Source of the DNA: JAUYQR01 sp050632395
GTDB taxonomy: Bacteria > Pseudomonadota > Alphaproteobacteria > Rhodobacterales > Rhodobacteraceae
Direction of reading: 5' to 3'
NCBI RefSeq assembly: GCF_050632395.1
Contig: NZ_CP192600.1
Span: 2,790,001-2,854,000, forward strand
Length of the DNA: 64,000 nucleotides
The notes beneath the pieces were generated by a model. That model saw only the letters and a list, made by a program, of their open reading frames with translations, did not search any database and had not been told where the DNA came from. Of the stretch, positions 8,840 through 17,233 are shown one piece after another. Each line of letters starts with the position of its first letter. The stretch's first letter is position 1. Both the position numbers and the translations under genes were made by a program.

Positions 8840-10936
8840 ATGACCAAATCCGCAGACACCGCCTGGGACCCGTCGAAACCGATCCTCGAGATCGACCATC
8901 TGTCGATCTCGTTCTTCACGCGGCTTCGCGAAATTCCCGCCGTCATGGATTTTTCCTGCAAGGTCATGGCCGGCGAGGCGATGGGTCTTGTGGGCGAAAG
9001 CGGGTGCGGCAAGTCGACCGTGGCCCTGGCGGTGATGCGCGACCTTGGCAAGAACGGCAAGATCGTCGGCGGCACGATCAAGTTCAAGGGCCGTGACCTG
9101 ACCCACATGTCGGAAGAAGAGCTGCGCAATATCCGCGGTTCGGAAATCGCGATGATCTACCAGGAACCGATGGCGTCGCTGAACCCGGCGATGAAGATCG
9201 GCGCGCAACTGGCCGAAGTGCCGATGATCCATCAGGGCATGTCCAAGGACGATGCCTGGAAGCTGGCCCGCCAGATTGTGGCCGACGTGCGCCTGCCCGA
9301 CCCCGACCGCATCATCAACGCCTATCCGCACCAGCTGTCGGGCGGCCAGCAGCAGCGCATCGTGATCGCGATGGCGCTGATGTCTAAGCCGGCGCTGCTG
9401 ATCCTCGACGAGCCGACCACCGCGCTTGACGTGACGGTGGAGGCGGGGATCGTCGATCTGGTCAAGGATCTGGGCAAGAAATACGGCACCTCTATGCTGT
9501 TCATCAGCCACAACCTTGGCCTCGTGATGGATGTCTGCAACCGCATCTGCGTGATGTATTCGGGCGAGGCGGTGGAAACGGGTGCCGTCACCGAAGTGTT
9601 CGAGGAGATGCGCCACCCATATACCCAGGCGCTGTTCCGGTCGATTCCGCTGCCAGGTGCCGACAAGAACGCGCGCCCCCTGATTTCCATTCCCGGCAAC
9701 TTCCCCCTGCCCCACGAACGGCCCAAGGGCTGCAACTTCGGGCCGCGCTGCGACTATTTTCAAAGCGGGCGCTGCGATGCCGGCGAGGTGCCGATGGATC
9801 CGGTGCCGAACAGCGACCGGCACGAGACGCGCTGCGTGAAATGGCAGGAAATCGACTGGAATGCCCCTCCCGCCAAGCGCGCGGTCAAACTGAAAGCGCC
9901 AATCGGCAAGGTCGTCCTCAAGATGGAGGACCTGAAGAAGTATTATTCCGTCTCATCGGGTGCGTTTGGCGGCGGGATGAAGAAGGTCGTCAAGGCCAAC
10001 GAAACCCTCAGCTTCGAAGCGCGCGAGGGCGAGACGCTTGCCATCGTGGGCGAGTCTGGCTGCGGCAAGTCGACCTTCGCCAAGGTGTTGATGGGGCTGG
10101 AGACGGCGACCTCGGGTTCGATCCTGCTGTTTGATGAAAACGTGCAATCGACGCCGATCCAGCAGCGCAACACCGATACTGTCAGTTCGGTGCAGATGGT
10201 GTTCCAGAACCCGTTCGACACGCTGAACCCGTCGATGACGGTGGGCAGGCAAATCATCCGGGCGCTGGAGATCTTCAAATACGGGTCCAGCGACGAAGAT
10301 CGCAACCGCCGGATGCTGGAACTCCTTGATCTGGTGAAGCTGCCGCGCGCCTTTGCCGACCGGATGCCGCGGCAACTGTCAGGCGGGCAAAAGCAGCGCG
10401 TCGGGATTGCGCGGGCCTTTGCGGGCGGCGCCAAGGTGGTGGTTGCGGACGAGCCGGTGTCGGCGCTGGATGTCAGCGTGCAGGCCGCCGTGACCGACCT
10501 TCTGATGGACATCCAGCGTGAAAACCGCACCACGCTTCTGTTCATCAGCCACGACCTGTCGATCGTGCGCTACTTGAGCGACCGGGTGATGGTGATGTAT
10601 CTGGGCCATGTGGTCGAGATGGGCACAACCGATCAGGTCTTCAACCCGCCCTACCACCCTTATACCGAGGCGCTCTTGTCAGCGGTGCCGATTGCCGACA
10701 CCAAGGTGATCCGCAAGCGCATCGTGCTGGAAGGGGACATTCCTTCGGCGATGAACCCGCCGCCCGGTTGCCCGTTCCAGACGCGCTGCCGCTGGAAATC
10801 ACAAGTGCCGGGCGGGCTGTGCGACAGGGAAATGCCGCCGGTGCAGATTCTGGAAGGCGGGCATAACATCAAGTGCCACCTGTCGACGGAAATCCTGCAG
10901 AAGATGGAGCCGGTCATCAAGATGGCGGCGGAGTAA
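8840..10936 (+). CDS. Fused double ATP-binding protein of a peptide-type ABC importer (DppD-DppF fusion)
   Basis: Cytoplasmic motor of the importer, 698 residues with two complete ABC domains. Domain 1 has the Walker A GESGCGKST at residues 52-60, signature LSGGQQQR and Walker B LLILDEPTTALD. Domain 2 has GESGCGKST at 404-412, LSGGQKQR and VVADEPVSALD. Each domain ends with the oligopeptide-transporter C-terminal cysteine motif (CNFGPRCDYF and CPFQTRCRW). All key residues are intact in both halves, so both sites should hydrolyse ATP. In many species the halves are separate genes. Confidence 0.95.
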   Translation: MTKSADTAWDPSKPILEIDHLSISFFTRLREIPAVMDFSCKVMAGEAMGLVGESGCGKSTVALAVMRDLGKNGKIVGGTIKFKGRDLTHMSEEELRNIRGSEIAMIYQEPMASLNPAMKIGAQLAEVPMIHQGMSKDDAWKLARQIVADVRLPDPDRIINAYPHQLSGGQQQRIVIAMALMSKPALLILDEPTTALDVTVEAGIVDLVKDLGKKYGTSMLFISHNLGLVMDVCNRICVMYSGEAVETGAVTEVFEEMRHPYTQALFRSIPLPGADKNARPLISIPGNFPLPHERPKGCNFGPRCDYFQSGRCDAGEVPMDPVPNSDRHETRCVKWQEIDWNAPPAKRAVKLKAPIGKVVLKMEDLKKYYSVSSGAFGGGMKKVVKANETLSFEAREGETLAIVGESGCGKSTFAKVLMGLETATSGSILLFDENVQSTPIQQRNTDTVSSVQMVFQNPFDTLNPSMTVGRQIIRALEIFKYGSSDEDRNRRMLELLDLVKLPRAFADRMPRQLSGGQKQRVGIARAFAGGAKVVVADEPVSALDVSVQAAVTDLLMDIQRENRTTLLFISHDLSIVRYLSDRVMVMYLGHVVEMGTTDQVFNPPYHPYTEALLSAVPIADTKVIRKRIVLEGDIPSAMNPPPGCPFQTRCRWKSQVPGGLCDREMPPVQILEGGHNIKCHLSTEILQKMEPVIKMAAE

Positions 10937-10944
10937 CCTCCGCC
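10927..10944 (+). terminator. Hairpin over the ATPase stop codon, possible terminator
   Basis: A 7-bp perfect stem (GGCGGAG and CTCCGCC) encloses the TAA stop codon of the transporter operon in its 4-base loop. No T-tract follows, so intrinsic termination is uncertain. The position at an operon end supports a role in termination or 3' protection. Confidence 0.4.
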
Positions 10945-11017
10945 AAGCGAGGCGCGGCGTTTCTGCATGGCTGGTATGCAAAGGCGATGATGCCTCGAGC
11001 CGGTCAATGAGAGTATG

Positions 11018-11127
11018 AGATAACTCCGCCGCAGGAGTGCGGTACTTTATGGAGCATCGGCACGCCCCTGCCAGGGCCGGTCCGGAAGGCCAGCGAACCG
11101 CCACACGGTTTCAGCGCCACCATCATC
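11018..11127 (+). promoter_or_regulatory. Structured 5' leader of kup
   Basis: Three hairpins can form in the 110 bases before kup: ACTCC/GGAGT (11023-11038), CCCT/AGGG (11066-11076) and AACCG/CGGTT (11096-11110). The last ends 17 bases before the kup ATG. No Shine-Dalgarno-like sequence is visible in the final 17 bases. I do not recognise a known riboswitch consensus here. Confidence 0.35.
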
Positions 11128-13110
11128 ATGACATCAACAGATCCGCTCAACCCGCCCCGCCGGGACACGTCGCAGTTGGCCCTTTTCGACGAGGACGAAC
11201 TGGACATCGCCGATTACCTGCGTGACGAGGCCGAAGAGACCGTTGTCCTGCCGCAAAAGCAAAGCTTCAGCGCCTTGATGATCGGGGCCGTTGGCGTGGT
11301 TTACGGCGACATCGGCACCAGCCCGCTTTACGCGTTTCGCGAGGCGCTTGCGCCCGTGGCGGACGCAGGCGAGGTGGACCCCGCCGATGTTCTGGGCCTG
11401 TTGTCGATGCTGATCTGGACGCTGATCGTGATCGTGACGGTGAAGTACGTGCTGTTCCTGTTGCGCGTCGACAACCGTGGCGAAGGCGGTGTGCTGGCGC
11501 TTTACACCATGGTCCGGCTGGCCATTGGCCGCCGGTCGGTGCCGATCCTGTCGCTTGCGATCATCGGGGCGGCACTGTTCTTTGGCGACGCGGTGATCAC
11601 TCCGGCGATCTCTGTGCTGTCGGCTGTCGAGGGGATGGAACTGGTGATGCCGGGGCTTGAAAGCCTGGTGGTGCCGATCACCGTAGGGATCCTGTTTGCG
11701 CTGTTCATGGTGCAGCGCAAGGGCACGGCGGCAATTGCGGGCGCGTTCGGGCCGGTGACCGCGCTGTGGTTTCTGACGCTGGCCGGGCTGGGCCTGTGGC
11801 ACATCGTGGGCAACCCGGCCGTCCTGTCGGCGTTCAATCCGGCCTGGGCGTCTGCGTTTCTGGTGGGCAACTCCGCGATTGCCTTTGCCGTGCTGGGTGC
11901 GGTGTTTCTGGCGGTGACCGGGGCCGAGGCGTTGTATGCCGATCTTGGGCATTTCGGGCGGCGGCCGATCATGGTGGCGTGGCTGGTGCTGGTGTTTCCG
12001 GCGCTGGTGCTGAACTACCTGGGACAGGGCGCGCTGGTGCTGACAAACCCCGAAGCCGCGGAAAACCCGCTGTTTTCGATGGTGCCTCCTGCCGCCCTGC
12101 CGTTCTTTTTGGTGCTGGCGACGGCTGCCACGGTGATTGCGGCGCAGGCGGTGATTTCGGGCGCGTTCTCGATGGGGCGGGCGGCGATCCAGTTGGGTCT
12201 GTTGCCGCGGCTGACCATCCGCCACACCTCGGCCGACCAGAGCGGGCAGATCTATATCGGCACCATCAACTGGATGCTGTTGTTCGGGGTTCTGTGGCTG
12301 GTGCTTGCGTTCCCGTCGTCTGCCGCGCTGGCCTCGGCCTATGGGATCGCGGTCACCGGAACCATGCTGGTGACGACCGTGCTGGCGTTTTTGTATCTGC
12401 GGATCGCAGGGATCGTGGCCCTGCCGGTGGCGCTGGTGCTGACGGCGCCAATCTTTGCGCTGGAATCGGTGTTCCTTGCGTCGAACCTGACCAAGCTGTG
12501 GGACGGGGGCTATGTGCCGCTGGCGATCGGGCTGGTCTTGGGCGTGACGATGTGGGCGTGGTGGCGCGGAACGCAGCTGGTGCTGGGCAAATCGCACAAG
12601 CAGCTGGTGTCGCTGACAGGTTTCGTGCGGGCGATGGACCGCAGTTCGGTGCATGTCGTGCCGGGCACCGCCTTCTTCCTCAGCCCCGACCCAGACGTCG
12701 CGCCGTCGGCGTTGCTGCATAACCTCAAACACAACCGTGTCCTGCACGAGCGCAATGTGATCCTGACCATCGAGACGCTGCGCATACCGCTTGCTGATCC
12801 GCAGGAGCGGGCGAGTTATGAAGTGATCGGAGAGCGGTTCGCGCGGCTGACGCTGCGGTTCGGCTTCATGGAAACGCCGAACGTTTCGCGCGCGATGAAC
12901 CACGCGCGCAAGGCCGGGCTGCGGTTCGACGTGATGACCTCAAGCTTCTTTCTGGGGCGCCGCCGCCCGGTGATCACCGGGCCCATCGGGGTGAAACGGG
13001 CGCTGGACCGAATCTATGCGCTGTTGACCCGCTTTGCCGCCGACCCTTCGGATTTCTACCACCTGCCGCGGGACCGGGTGGTCGAACTGGGCGAACGGGT
13101 CTCGGTCTGA
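11128..13110 (+). CDS. kup: Low-affinity potassium uptake protein Kup (proton symporter)
   Basis: Inner-membrane K+/H+ symporter, 660 residues. A hydrophilic N terminus of about 45 residues is followed by the family signature YGDIGTSPLYAF (about 58-69), then about 12 membrane helices to residue 480 and a C-terminal cytoplasmic domain of about 150 residues. GDAVITPAISVLSAVEG is the second conserved family segment. The start is the only sensible ATG, although it lacks a clear ribosome site. The upstream leader can fold into several hairpins. It converges with the transglycosylase gene, with only four bases between the stop codons. Confidence 0.95.
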   Translation: MTSTDPLNPPRRDTSQLALFDEDELDIADYLRDEAEETVVLPQKQSFSALMIGAVGVVYGDIGTSPLYAFREALAPVADAGEVDPADVLGLLSMLIWTLIVIVTVKYVLFLLRVDNRGEGGVLALYTMVRLAIGRRSVPILSLAIIGAALFFGDAVITPAISVLSAVEGMELVMPGLESLVVPITVGILFALFMVQRKGTAAIAGAFGPVTALWFLTLAGLGLWHIVGNPAVLSAFNPAWASAFLVGNSAIAFAVLGAVFLAVTGAEALYADLGHFGRRPIMVAWLVLVFPALVLNYLGQGALVLTNPEAAENPLFSMVPPAALPFFLVLATAATVIAAQAVISGAFSMGRAAIQLGLLPRLTIRHTSADQSGQIYIGTINWMLLFGVLWLVLAFPSSAALASAYGIAVTGTMLVTTVLAFLYLRIAGIVALPVALVLTAPIFALESVFLASNLTKLWDGGYVPLAIGLVLGVTMWAWWRGTQLVLGKSHKQLVSLTGFVRAMDRSSVHVVPGTAFFLSPDPDVAPSALLHNLKHNRVLHERNVILTIETLRIPLADPQERASYEVIGERFARLTLRFGFMETPNVSRAMNHARKAGLRFDVMTSSFFLGRRRPVITGPIGVKRALDRIYALLTRFAADPSDFYHLPRDRVVELGERVSV

Positions 13111-13114
13111 CAGG

Positions 13115-13726
13115 TCAGCCGAGGATCGCCGCGACGTAGGTTTCGGTTTCGGCAAAGGGCGGCACGCCTTCGTGCTGCTCAACCGCTCCGGGGCCGGCGT
13201 TGTAGGCCGCGAGCGCAAGTTTCCAGGTGCCGAACTGGTCGAACATCATGCGCAGATAGCGCGCGCCGCCATCGAGGTTGGCGTGCGGGTCGTTGATGTC
13301 GACCCCGAGGATCTGCGCTGTTTCAGGCATCAGTTGCGCAAGGCCGGTGGCACCCCTGACCGACACCGCGCCGGGATTCCAGCCGCTTTCCTGCTGCACA
13401 AGGCGCAGGAACAGGTCTTCGGGCACGCCGTGCTTGCGGGCGGCGGCGCGGGCGACGTCAAGGTATTCGCCCTTGTAGCTGCCGCGATAGCTGGGCAGGT
13501 CTTCCCCCGCGTCGGCGCCTTTCTTGCCCTTCGGCGTCAGACGAAGCGACCCGCTGTATTGCTTGGCGAGCTTGTCATCGAGAAGCTTCGATTGCGAACG
13601 GAAGACATCGGTGCGCGACTTGGTTGAAAGCGACAGATCAAGGCCCCCGGCCGATGCGGGAACAAGGGCAAGCAATTGGCCCGCCGCCACCACAGCCACG
13701 CTCAAGACCAGACGTCGCGCCATCAT
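13115..13726 (-). CDS. Lytic transglycosylase (SLT domain), exported
   Basis: Cleaves the glycan strands of peptidoglycan. The 203-residue product has a signal peptide (residues 1-24, MMARRLVLSVAVV, ending near PASA) and a C-terminal SLT fold: the catalytic Glu in LVQQESGWNP, then GLAQLMPETA and the AAYNAGPGAVEQHEG motif. The double ATG at 13726/13723 is chosen because a GGGGGG tract lies directly upstream and the signal peptide begins there. Upstream in-frame codons would add an unconserved Arg-rich tail. It is small for the family, with no extra wall-binding domain. Confidence 0.9.
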   Translation of the reverse strand: MMARRLVLSVAVVAAGQLLALVPASAGGLDLSLSTKSRTDVFRSQSKLLDDKLAKQYSGSLRLTPKGKKGADAGEDLPSYRGSYKGEYLDVARAAARKHGVPEDLFLRLVQQESGWNPGAVSVRGATGLAQLMPETAQILGVDINDPHANLDGGARYLRMMFDQFGTWKLALAAYNAGPGAVEQHEGVPPFAETETYVAAILG

Positions 13727-13876
13727 CCCCCCGTTCGCAGCCACAATTGCCGCCCGCAGCCGCCGAAAGCGGCCGAACGCCACGAACTATAGCGGCTTGG
13801 TGACGACTTTCCACCCCAGATAGCGCCGCGATCCGGGTGCGGCGGGAACTTGCCAACGGTTCCGGCGACGCCTTGG

Positions 13877-13905
13877 TTGCAGGGCGACGGCGGGATCGGT
13901 ATAGA
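13877..13905 (+). promoter_or_regulatory. Candidate sigma-70 promoter of ssb
   Basis: TTGCAG (13877-13882) and TATAGA (13900-13905) are separated by 17 bases and lie about 60 bases before the ssb start. The match is good for a high-GC alphaproteobacterium, but no transcription start is known. Confidence 0.5.
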
Positions 13906-13964
13906 ATTTTTGTTAACCAAGGCGCGGCATTCTGACCGGGCCAAAAGGAATCAGGGAGAGCGCC

Positions 13965-14504
13965 ATGGCGGGGTCGGTCAACAAGGTCATCATCGTCGGA
14001 AATCTGGGTCGCGACCCGGAAGTTCGCAGCTTTCCCAACGGCGGCAAGGTGGTGAACCTGCGCATCGCCACCTCGGAAACCTGGCGCGACAAGGCCAGCG
14101 GCGAGCGCAAGGAGCGCACCGAATGGCATTCGGTCGCGATCTTCAACGAGCCACTGGGCAAGATTGCCGAGCAGTATCTGAAGAAGGGCTCCACCGTTTA
14201 CATCGAAGGCCAGCTGGAAACCCGCAAGTGGCAGGACCAGTCGGGTGCAGACCGCTACACCACGGAAATCGTGGTGCGGCCCTATCGCGGCGAGCTGACG
14301 CTGCTTGGCGGTCGTGATGGCGGATCGGGCGGCGGCGGCGGCGGTGGCGGCTATGACGATCGCAGCGGCGGCGGTTACGACGATTACGGCTCGGGCCAGG
14401 GTGGCGGATCGGGCGGCGGGTCGGCTGGTGGATCGGGCGGGGGCCGAGGCGGCAGCGCGCCATCGGGTGGCCGGTCGGACATGGATGACGAGATCCCGTT
14501 CTGA
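13965..14504 (+). CDS. ssb: Single-stranded DNA-binding protein
   Basis: Binds and protects single-stranded DNA and recruits repair and replication proteins. The 179-residue product has an OB fold at residues 1-112 (start MAGSVNKVIIVGNLG, with NGGKVVNLRIATSE). A Gly-rich linker (about 115-168) follows, and it ends in the acidic, hydrophobic tip DMDDEIPF that docks partner proteins. Length and tip are normal for alphaproteobacterial Ssb. It stands alone behind a good promoter, next to Fe-S genes. Confidence 0.97.
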   Translation: MAGSVNKVIIVGNLGRDPEVRSFPNGGKVVNLRIATSETWRDKASGERKERTEWHSVAIFNEPLGKIAEQYLKKGSTVYIEGQLETRKWQDQSGADRYTTEIVVRPYRGELTLLGGRDGGSGGGGGGGGYDDRSGGGYDDYGSGQGGGSGGGSAGGSGGGRGGSAPSGGRSDMDDEIPF

Positions 14505-14533
14505 GATCGGGCCGGCTTGGGCAAAGCTGGCAC

Positions 14534-14564
14534 TGGACCCTGCGTCTGACATTCCCTATATAAT
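14534..14564 (+). promoter_or_regulatory. Candidate promoter of the sufT gene
   Basis: A perfect TATAAT (14559-14564) lies 33 bases before the sufT ATG. Upstream, TGGACC (14534-14539) is a weak -35 match at a 19-base spacing. The -10 element is persuasive, the -35 is not. Confidence 0.4.
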
Positions 14565-14597
14565 CGCTCAACAACTCGGGCGATTGCAGGAAAAGCC

Positions 14598-14960
14598 ATG
14601 ACCTCCATGCCGGACCAGATCGAAGGCGCGCCGCTGATCAAGCCGTCGACCACGGACCATCCGCTTTATGACCAGGTCGTCGGCGCCTGCCGCACCGTGT
14701 TTGACCCGGAAATCCCGGTCAACATCTTTGACCTCGGGCTGGTCTACACGATAGAGATCGGGCCGGAGAACGAGGTCGACATCACCATGACCTTGACCGC
14801 CCCCGGCTGCCCGGTGGCGGGGGAAATGCCCGGCTGGGTTGCCGAAGCGGTCGAACCCCTGCCCGGCGTGAAGCAGGTTGACGTGCACATGACTTTCGAC
14901 CCGCCGTGGGGCATGGACATGATGTCGGACGAGGCGAAACTTGAACTTGGGTTCATGTAG
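14598..14960 (+). CDS. sufT: SufT-type Fe-S cluster assembly protein (DUF59/MIP18)
   Basis: Auxiliary factor for maturing Fe-S proteins in the cytosol. The 120-residue product has the DUF59 core: TVFDPEIPVNIFDLGLVY, the TLTAPGCPVAGEMP motif with the conserved Cys, and a C-terminal TFDPPWGMDMMSDEAK. These are the signatures of bacterial SufT. It is followed after 63 bases by an A-type carrier gene, which fits a shared role. The rest of a suf operon is not nearby; ssb lies upstream instead. Confidence 0.9.
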   Translation: MTSMPDQIEGAPLIKPSTTDHPLYDQVVGACRTVFDPEIPVNIFDLGLVYTIEIGPENEVDITMTLTAPGCPVAGEMPGWVAEAVEPLPGVKQVDVHMTFDPPWGMDMMSDEAKLELGFM

Positions 14961-15023
14961 CCTACAGCCTTGAACGCAAGGCCGCCGCAGATTACCTTGA
15001 ACGCAACAGAAGGACGTGTTGCC

Positions 15024-15383
15024 ATGTTCGGAATTCCTGGAAAAGCCGCGGTCACCATGACCCCCGCCGCCCGCACCCAGATTGCGCGGCTGATGCAGAA
15101 GCAGGGCTCTTCGGGCCTGCGTATCGGCGTCAAGAAGGGTGGCTGCGCGGGGATGGAATACACGATGGACTACGTCGCTTCGGTCAACCCCTTGGACGAG
15201 GTGGTGGAACAGGACGGCGCGCGGGTGATGATCGCGCCGATGGCGCAGATGTTCCTGATTGGCACCGAGATTGACTATGAAACCGGCTTGCTGGAAGCCG
15301 GGTTCAAGTTTCGCAACCCGAACGTGGCGGAAGCCTGCGGCTGCGGCGAGTCGATCAAGTTCAAGGACCAGCCCGCCGCGTGA
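15024..15383 (+). CDS. A-type iron-sulfur carrier protein (IscA/SufA/ErpA family)
   Basis: Accepts Fe-S clusters from a scaffold and passes them to target enzymes. The 119-residue product holds the three conserved cysteines, one in KKGGCAGMEY and two in the C-terminal EACGCGES. ATG 15024 has AAGGA about 10 bases upstream and gives the usual family length. An earlier in-frame codon would add 18 residues unlike the family. It is paired with sufT, and a hairpin follows five bases after the stop. Whether it is the sufA or erpA type cannot be settled here. Confidence 0.92.
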   Translation: MFGIPGKAAVTMTPAARTQIARLMQKQGSSGLRIGVKKGGCAGMEYTMDYVASVNPLDEVVEQDGARVMIAPMAQMFLIGTEIDYETGLLEAGFKFRNPNVAEACGCGESIKFKDQPAA

Positions 15384-15387
15384 CCGA

Positions 15388-15406
15388 AGGGGGCGTTCCG
15401 CCCCCT
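15388..15406 (+). terminator. GC-rich hairpin after the A-type carrier gene
   Basis: An 8-bp perfect stem, AGGGGGCG and CGCCCCCT, with a 3-base loop. No T-run follows, so it is a weak intrinsic terminator. It may also be the hairpin part of the dispersed element copy that follows at 15421. Confidence 0.5.
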
Positions 15407-15420
15407 CGCCGTTCCGGCTC

Positions 15421-15453
15421 ACCCCCTGAGGATATTTGGCGAAGGGGAAAGCC
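15421..15453 (+). repeat. Dispersed intergenic element, copy 3 (tail type III)
   Basis: GAGGATATTT is followed by GAAGGGGAAA and CC, the same tail as the copy at 46945-47008. It lies between the A-type carrier gene and tpiA, 64 bases before the tpiA start. Confidence 0.6.
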
Positions 15454-15516
15454 TTGGGGCTTTTCGTTCCGGTATCGAGGCGCTAGGTCTGGGCGACCGC
15501 AGCGGGGAGACGGACA

Positions 15517-16257
15517 ATGCAGAAGCTGGCAGCCGGAAACTGGAAGATGAACGGCACGTCAGCCGCGTTGGCCGAGGTGGCGGCGCTGATCGCCGCTCAC
15601 CCCGCCCCCAAATGCGAGATGCTGCTGTGCCCGCCCGCAACGCTGGTGGCGCAGATGGCATGGGCGGCCAAGGGGTCGGCCTTGCGGGTGGGCGGGCAGG
15701 ATTGCCACCCTGCGGCGTCTGGCGCGCATACCGGAGATATCTCGGCAGCGATGCTGAAGGACGCGGGCGCAAGCCATGTGATCCTCGGCCATTCCGAGCG
15801 GCGCACCGATCATGGCGAGACGGACGCGTTGGTGAAGGCCAAGGCGGCGGCGGCCATCGCGGCGGATCTGGTGGCCATAGTCTGCATCGGCGAGACCGAG
15901 GCCGAGCGCGATGCCGGGCGCACGCTTGACGTGATCGGCAGCCAGTTGGACGGTTCGCTGCCGGAAGGCGCCACGGCGGCGACCACGGTGATCGCCTATG
16001 AGCCGGTCTGGGCCATCGGCACCGGGCGGACGCCCACCCTGGCCGAGATTGCCGAGGTACACGCCTTCATCCGCGCGCGTCTGGTGAAACGCATCGGGGC
16101 GGAGGCGTCGGGCGTTCGGCTGCTGTATGGCGGGTCGGTGAAGCCGTCGAATGCGGTTGAGATTTTCGCGGTGCCTAACGTCGATGGCGCACTGGTCGGC
16201 GGGGCGAGCCTGAAGGCGGCGGATTTCGGTGCGATCGTGGCCGCGCTTGCGCCCTGA
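15517..16257 (+). CDS. tpiA: Triosephosphate isomerase
   Basis: Interconverts dihydroxyacetone phosphate and glyceraldehyde 3-phosphate in the cytosol. The 246-residue product keeps the full active site: Lys in AAGNWKMNG (residues 5-13), His in ILGHSERR, Glu in AYEPVWAIGTG, and the phosphate-binding LYGGSVKPSN and GALVGGASL loops. A GGGGAGA ribosome site precedes the ATG. It is preceded by an intergenic element and stands as a single gene. Confidence 0.98.
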   Translation: MQKLAAGNWKMNGTSAALAEVAALIAAHPAPKCEMLLCPPATLVAQMAWAAKGSALRVGGQDCHPAASGAHTGDISAAMLKDAGASHVILGHSERRTDHGETDALVKAKAAAAIAADLVAIVCIGETEAERDAGRTLDVIGSQLDGSLPEGATAATTVIAYEPVWAIGTGRTPTLAEIAEVHAFIRARLVKRIGAEASGVRLLYGGSVKPSNAVEIFAVPNVDGALVGGASLKAADFGAIVAALAP

Positions 16258-16317
16258 CGACACCGGTTTGTCGCGGGCGGGCCTGCGGCAGATAGCCTCT
16301 CATCCTAGAACGATTGC

Positions 16318-17232
16318 ATGACCATGATCGCCACGGCCCCGGGCCGCTCGCTGCTTATCGCCAATCTTATCTGCCTTGCCTCGATGGTAATCTGGGCCTC
16401 GGGTCTGCCTGCGGCTGACCTGATCGTGCCGCACATGCCGCCTTTGGCGCTGACAGCGGCGCGGGCGATTCTGGCGGCGGCGGTGCTGGTGCCGATCTGG
16501 TGGGCGGTCGAGGGCACGGTCGCGCTGCGCGGGGCCGATTGGCTGCGCGGGGCGTGGGTTGGGTTCGTGACGCTGGGGCTGGCCTCGGTGACGGTGATCA
16601 TCGCGCTGACGCTGACCGATGCGGTGACGGTGGCGATTGTCACGGCGGTGATGCCGGTGGCGGGGATCGCGCTGGAATGCGTGGCGGACCGCCGGCCGTT
16701 CACGCGGGCGGTGGCAATCGGATTGCTGTTGTCGGTTGCGGGCGGGCTGGTGGCGCTGGCGGGCAACATGGGGGCCATCGACTTTGGCCTTGGCGCCTTG
16801 GCGGCGCTGGCGTCGGTTCTGTTCTACACTTGGGGATCGCGCGAGACGGTAAAGGCCTTGCCGAACCTGACATCGCTTGGCCGCAGTGCGGTTACGGTGG
16901 GTGGTGCTGCGGTCGTGATGCTGGTGGTGGCGCTGGGGGATGGTGTTGCGCGGGACGCCTGGCCCGATTGGAGCGCCATCGGGCCGCGGGAGTTCATGGG
17001 GCTGGCGATCTTTGGTATCGGCTCGATGGCGGTAAGCCAGCTGTTGTGGATCATCTCGGTCGGGCGGATCGGGATCGGGGCGGCGAGCCTGCACATGAAC
17101 GCGGTTCCGTTTTACGTTATGCTGATGGTGTTCCTTTTGGGCGGTGCGTGGAACTGGTGGCAGACGGCGGGCGCGGTGATCGTGGTGGCGGGCGCGCTGA
17201 TCGCGCAGGGGCTGCTGCCGGTTCGGAGGTAA
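16318..17232 (+). CDS. EamA/DMT-superfamily transporter
   Basis: Predicted ten-helix inner-membrane exporter of metabolites, 304 residues, built from two EamA repeats of five helices each. Hydrophobic helices begin at residue 10 and run to the C terminus. The substrate is unknown. The stop is followed after one base by the P450 ATG, so the two are almost certainly co-transcribed, and the exporter may handle a substrate or product of the P450. That link is inference. Codon use matches the neighbours. Confidence 0.85.
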   Translation: MTMIATAPGRSLLIANLICLASMVIWASGLPAADLIVPHMPPLALTAARAILAAAVLVPIWWAVEGTVALRGADWLRGAWVGFVTLGLASVTVIIALTLTDAVTVAIVTAVMPVAGIALECVADRRPFTRAVAIGLLLSVAGGLVALAGNMGAIDFGLGALAALASVLFYTWGSRETVKALPNLTSLGRSAVTVGGAAVVMLVVALGDGVARDAWPDWSAIGPREFMGLAIFGIGSMAVSQLLWIISVGRIGIGAASLHMNAVPFYVMLMVFLLGGAWNWWQTAGAVIVVAGALIAQGLLPVRR

Positions 17233-17233
17233 C

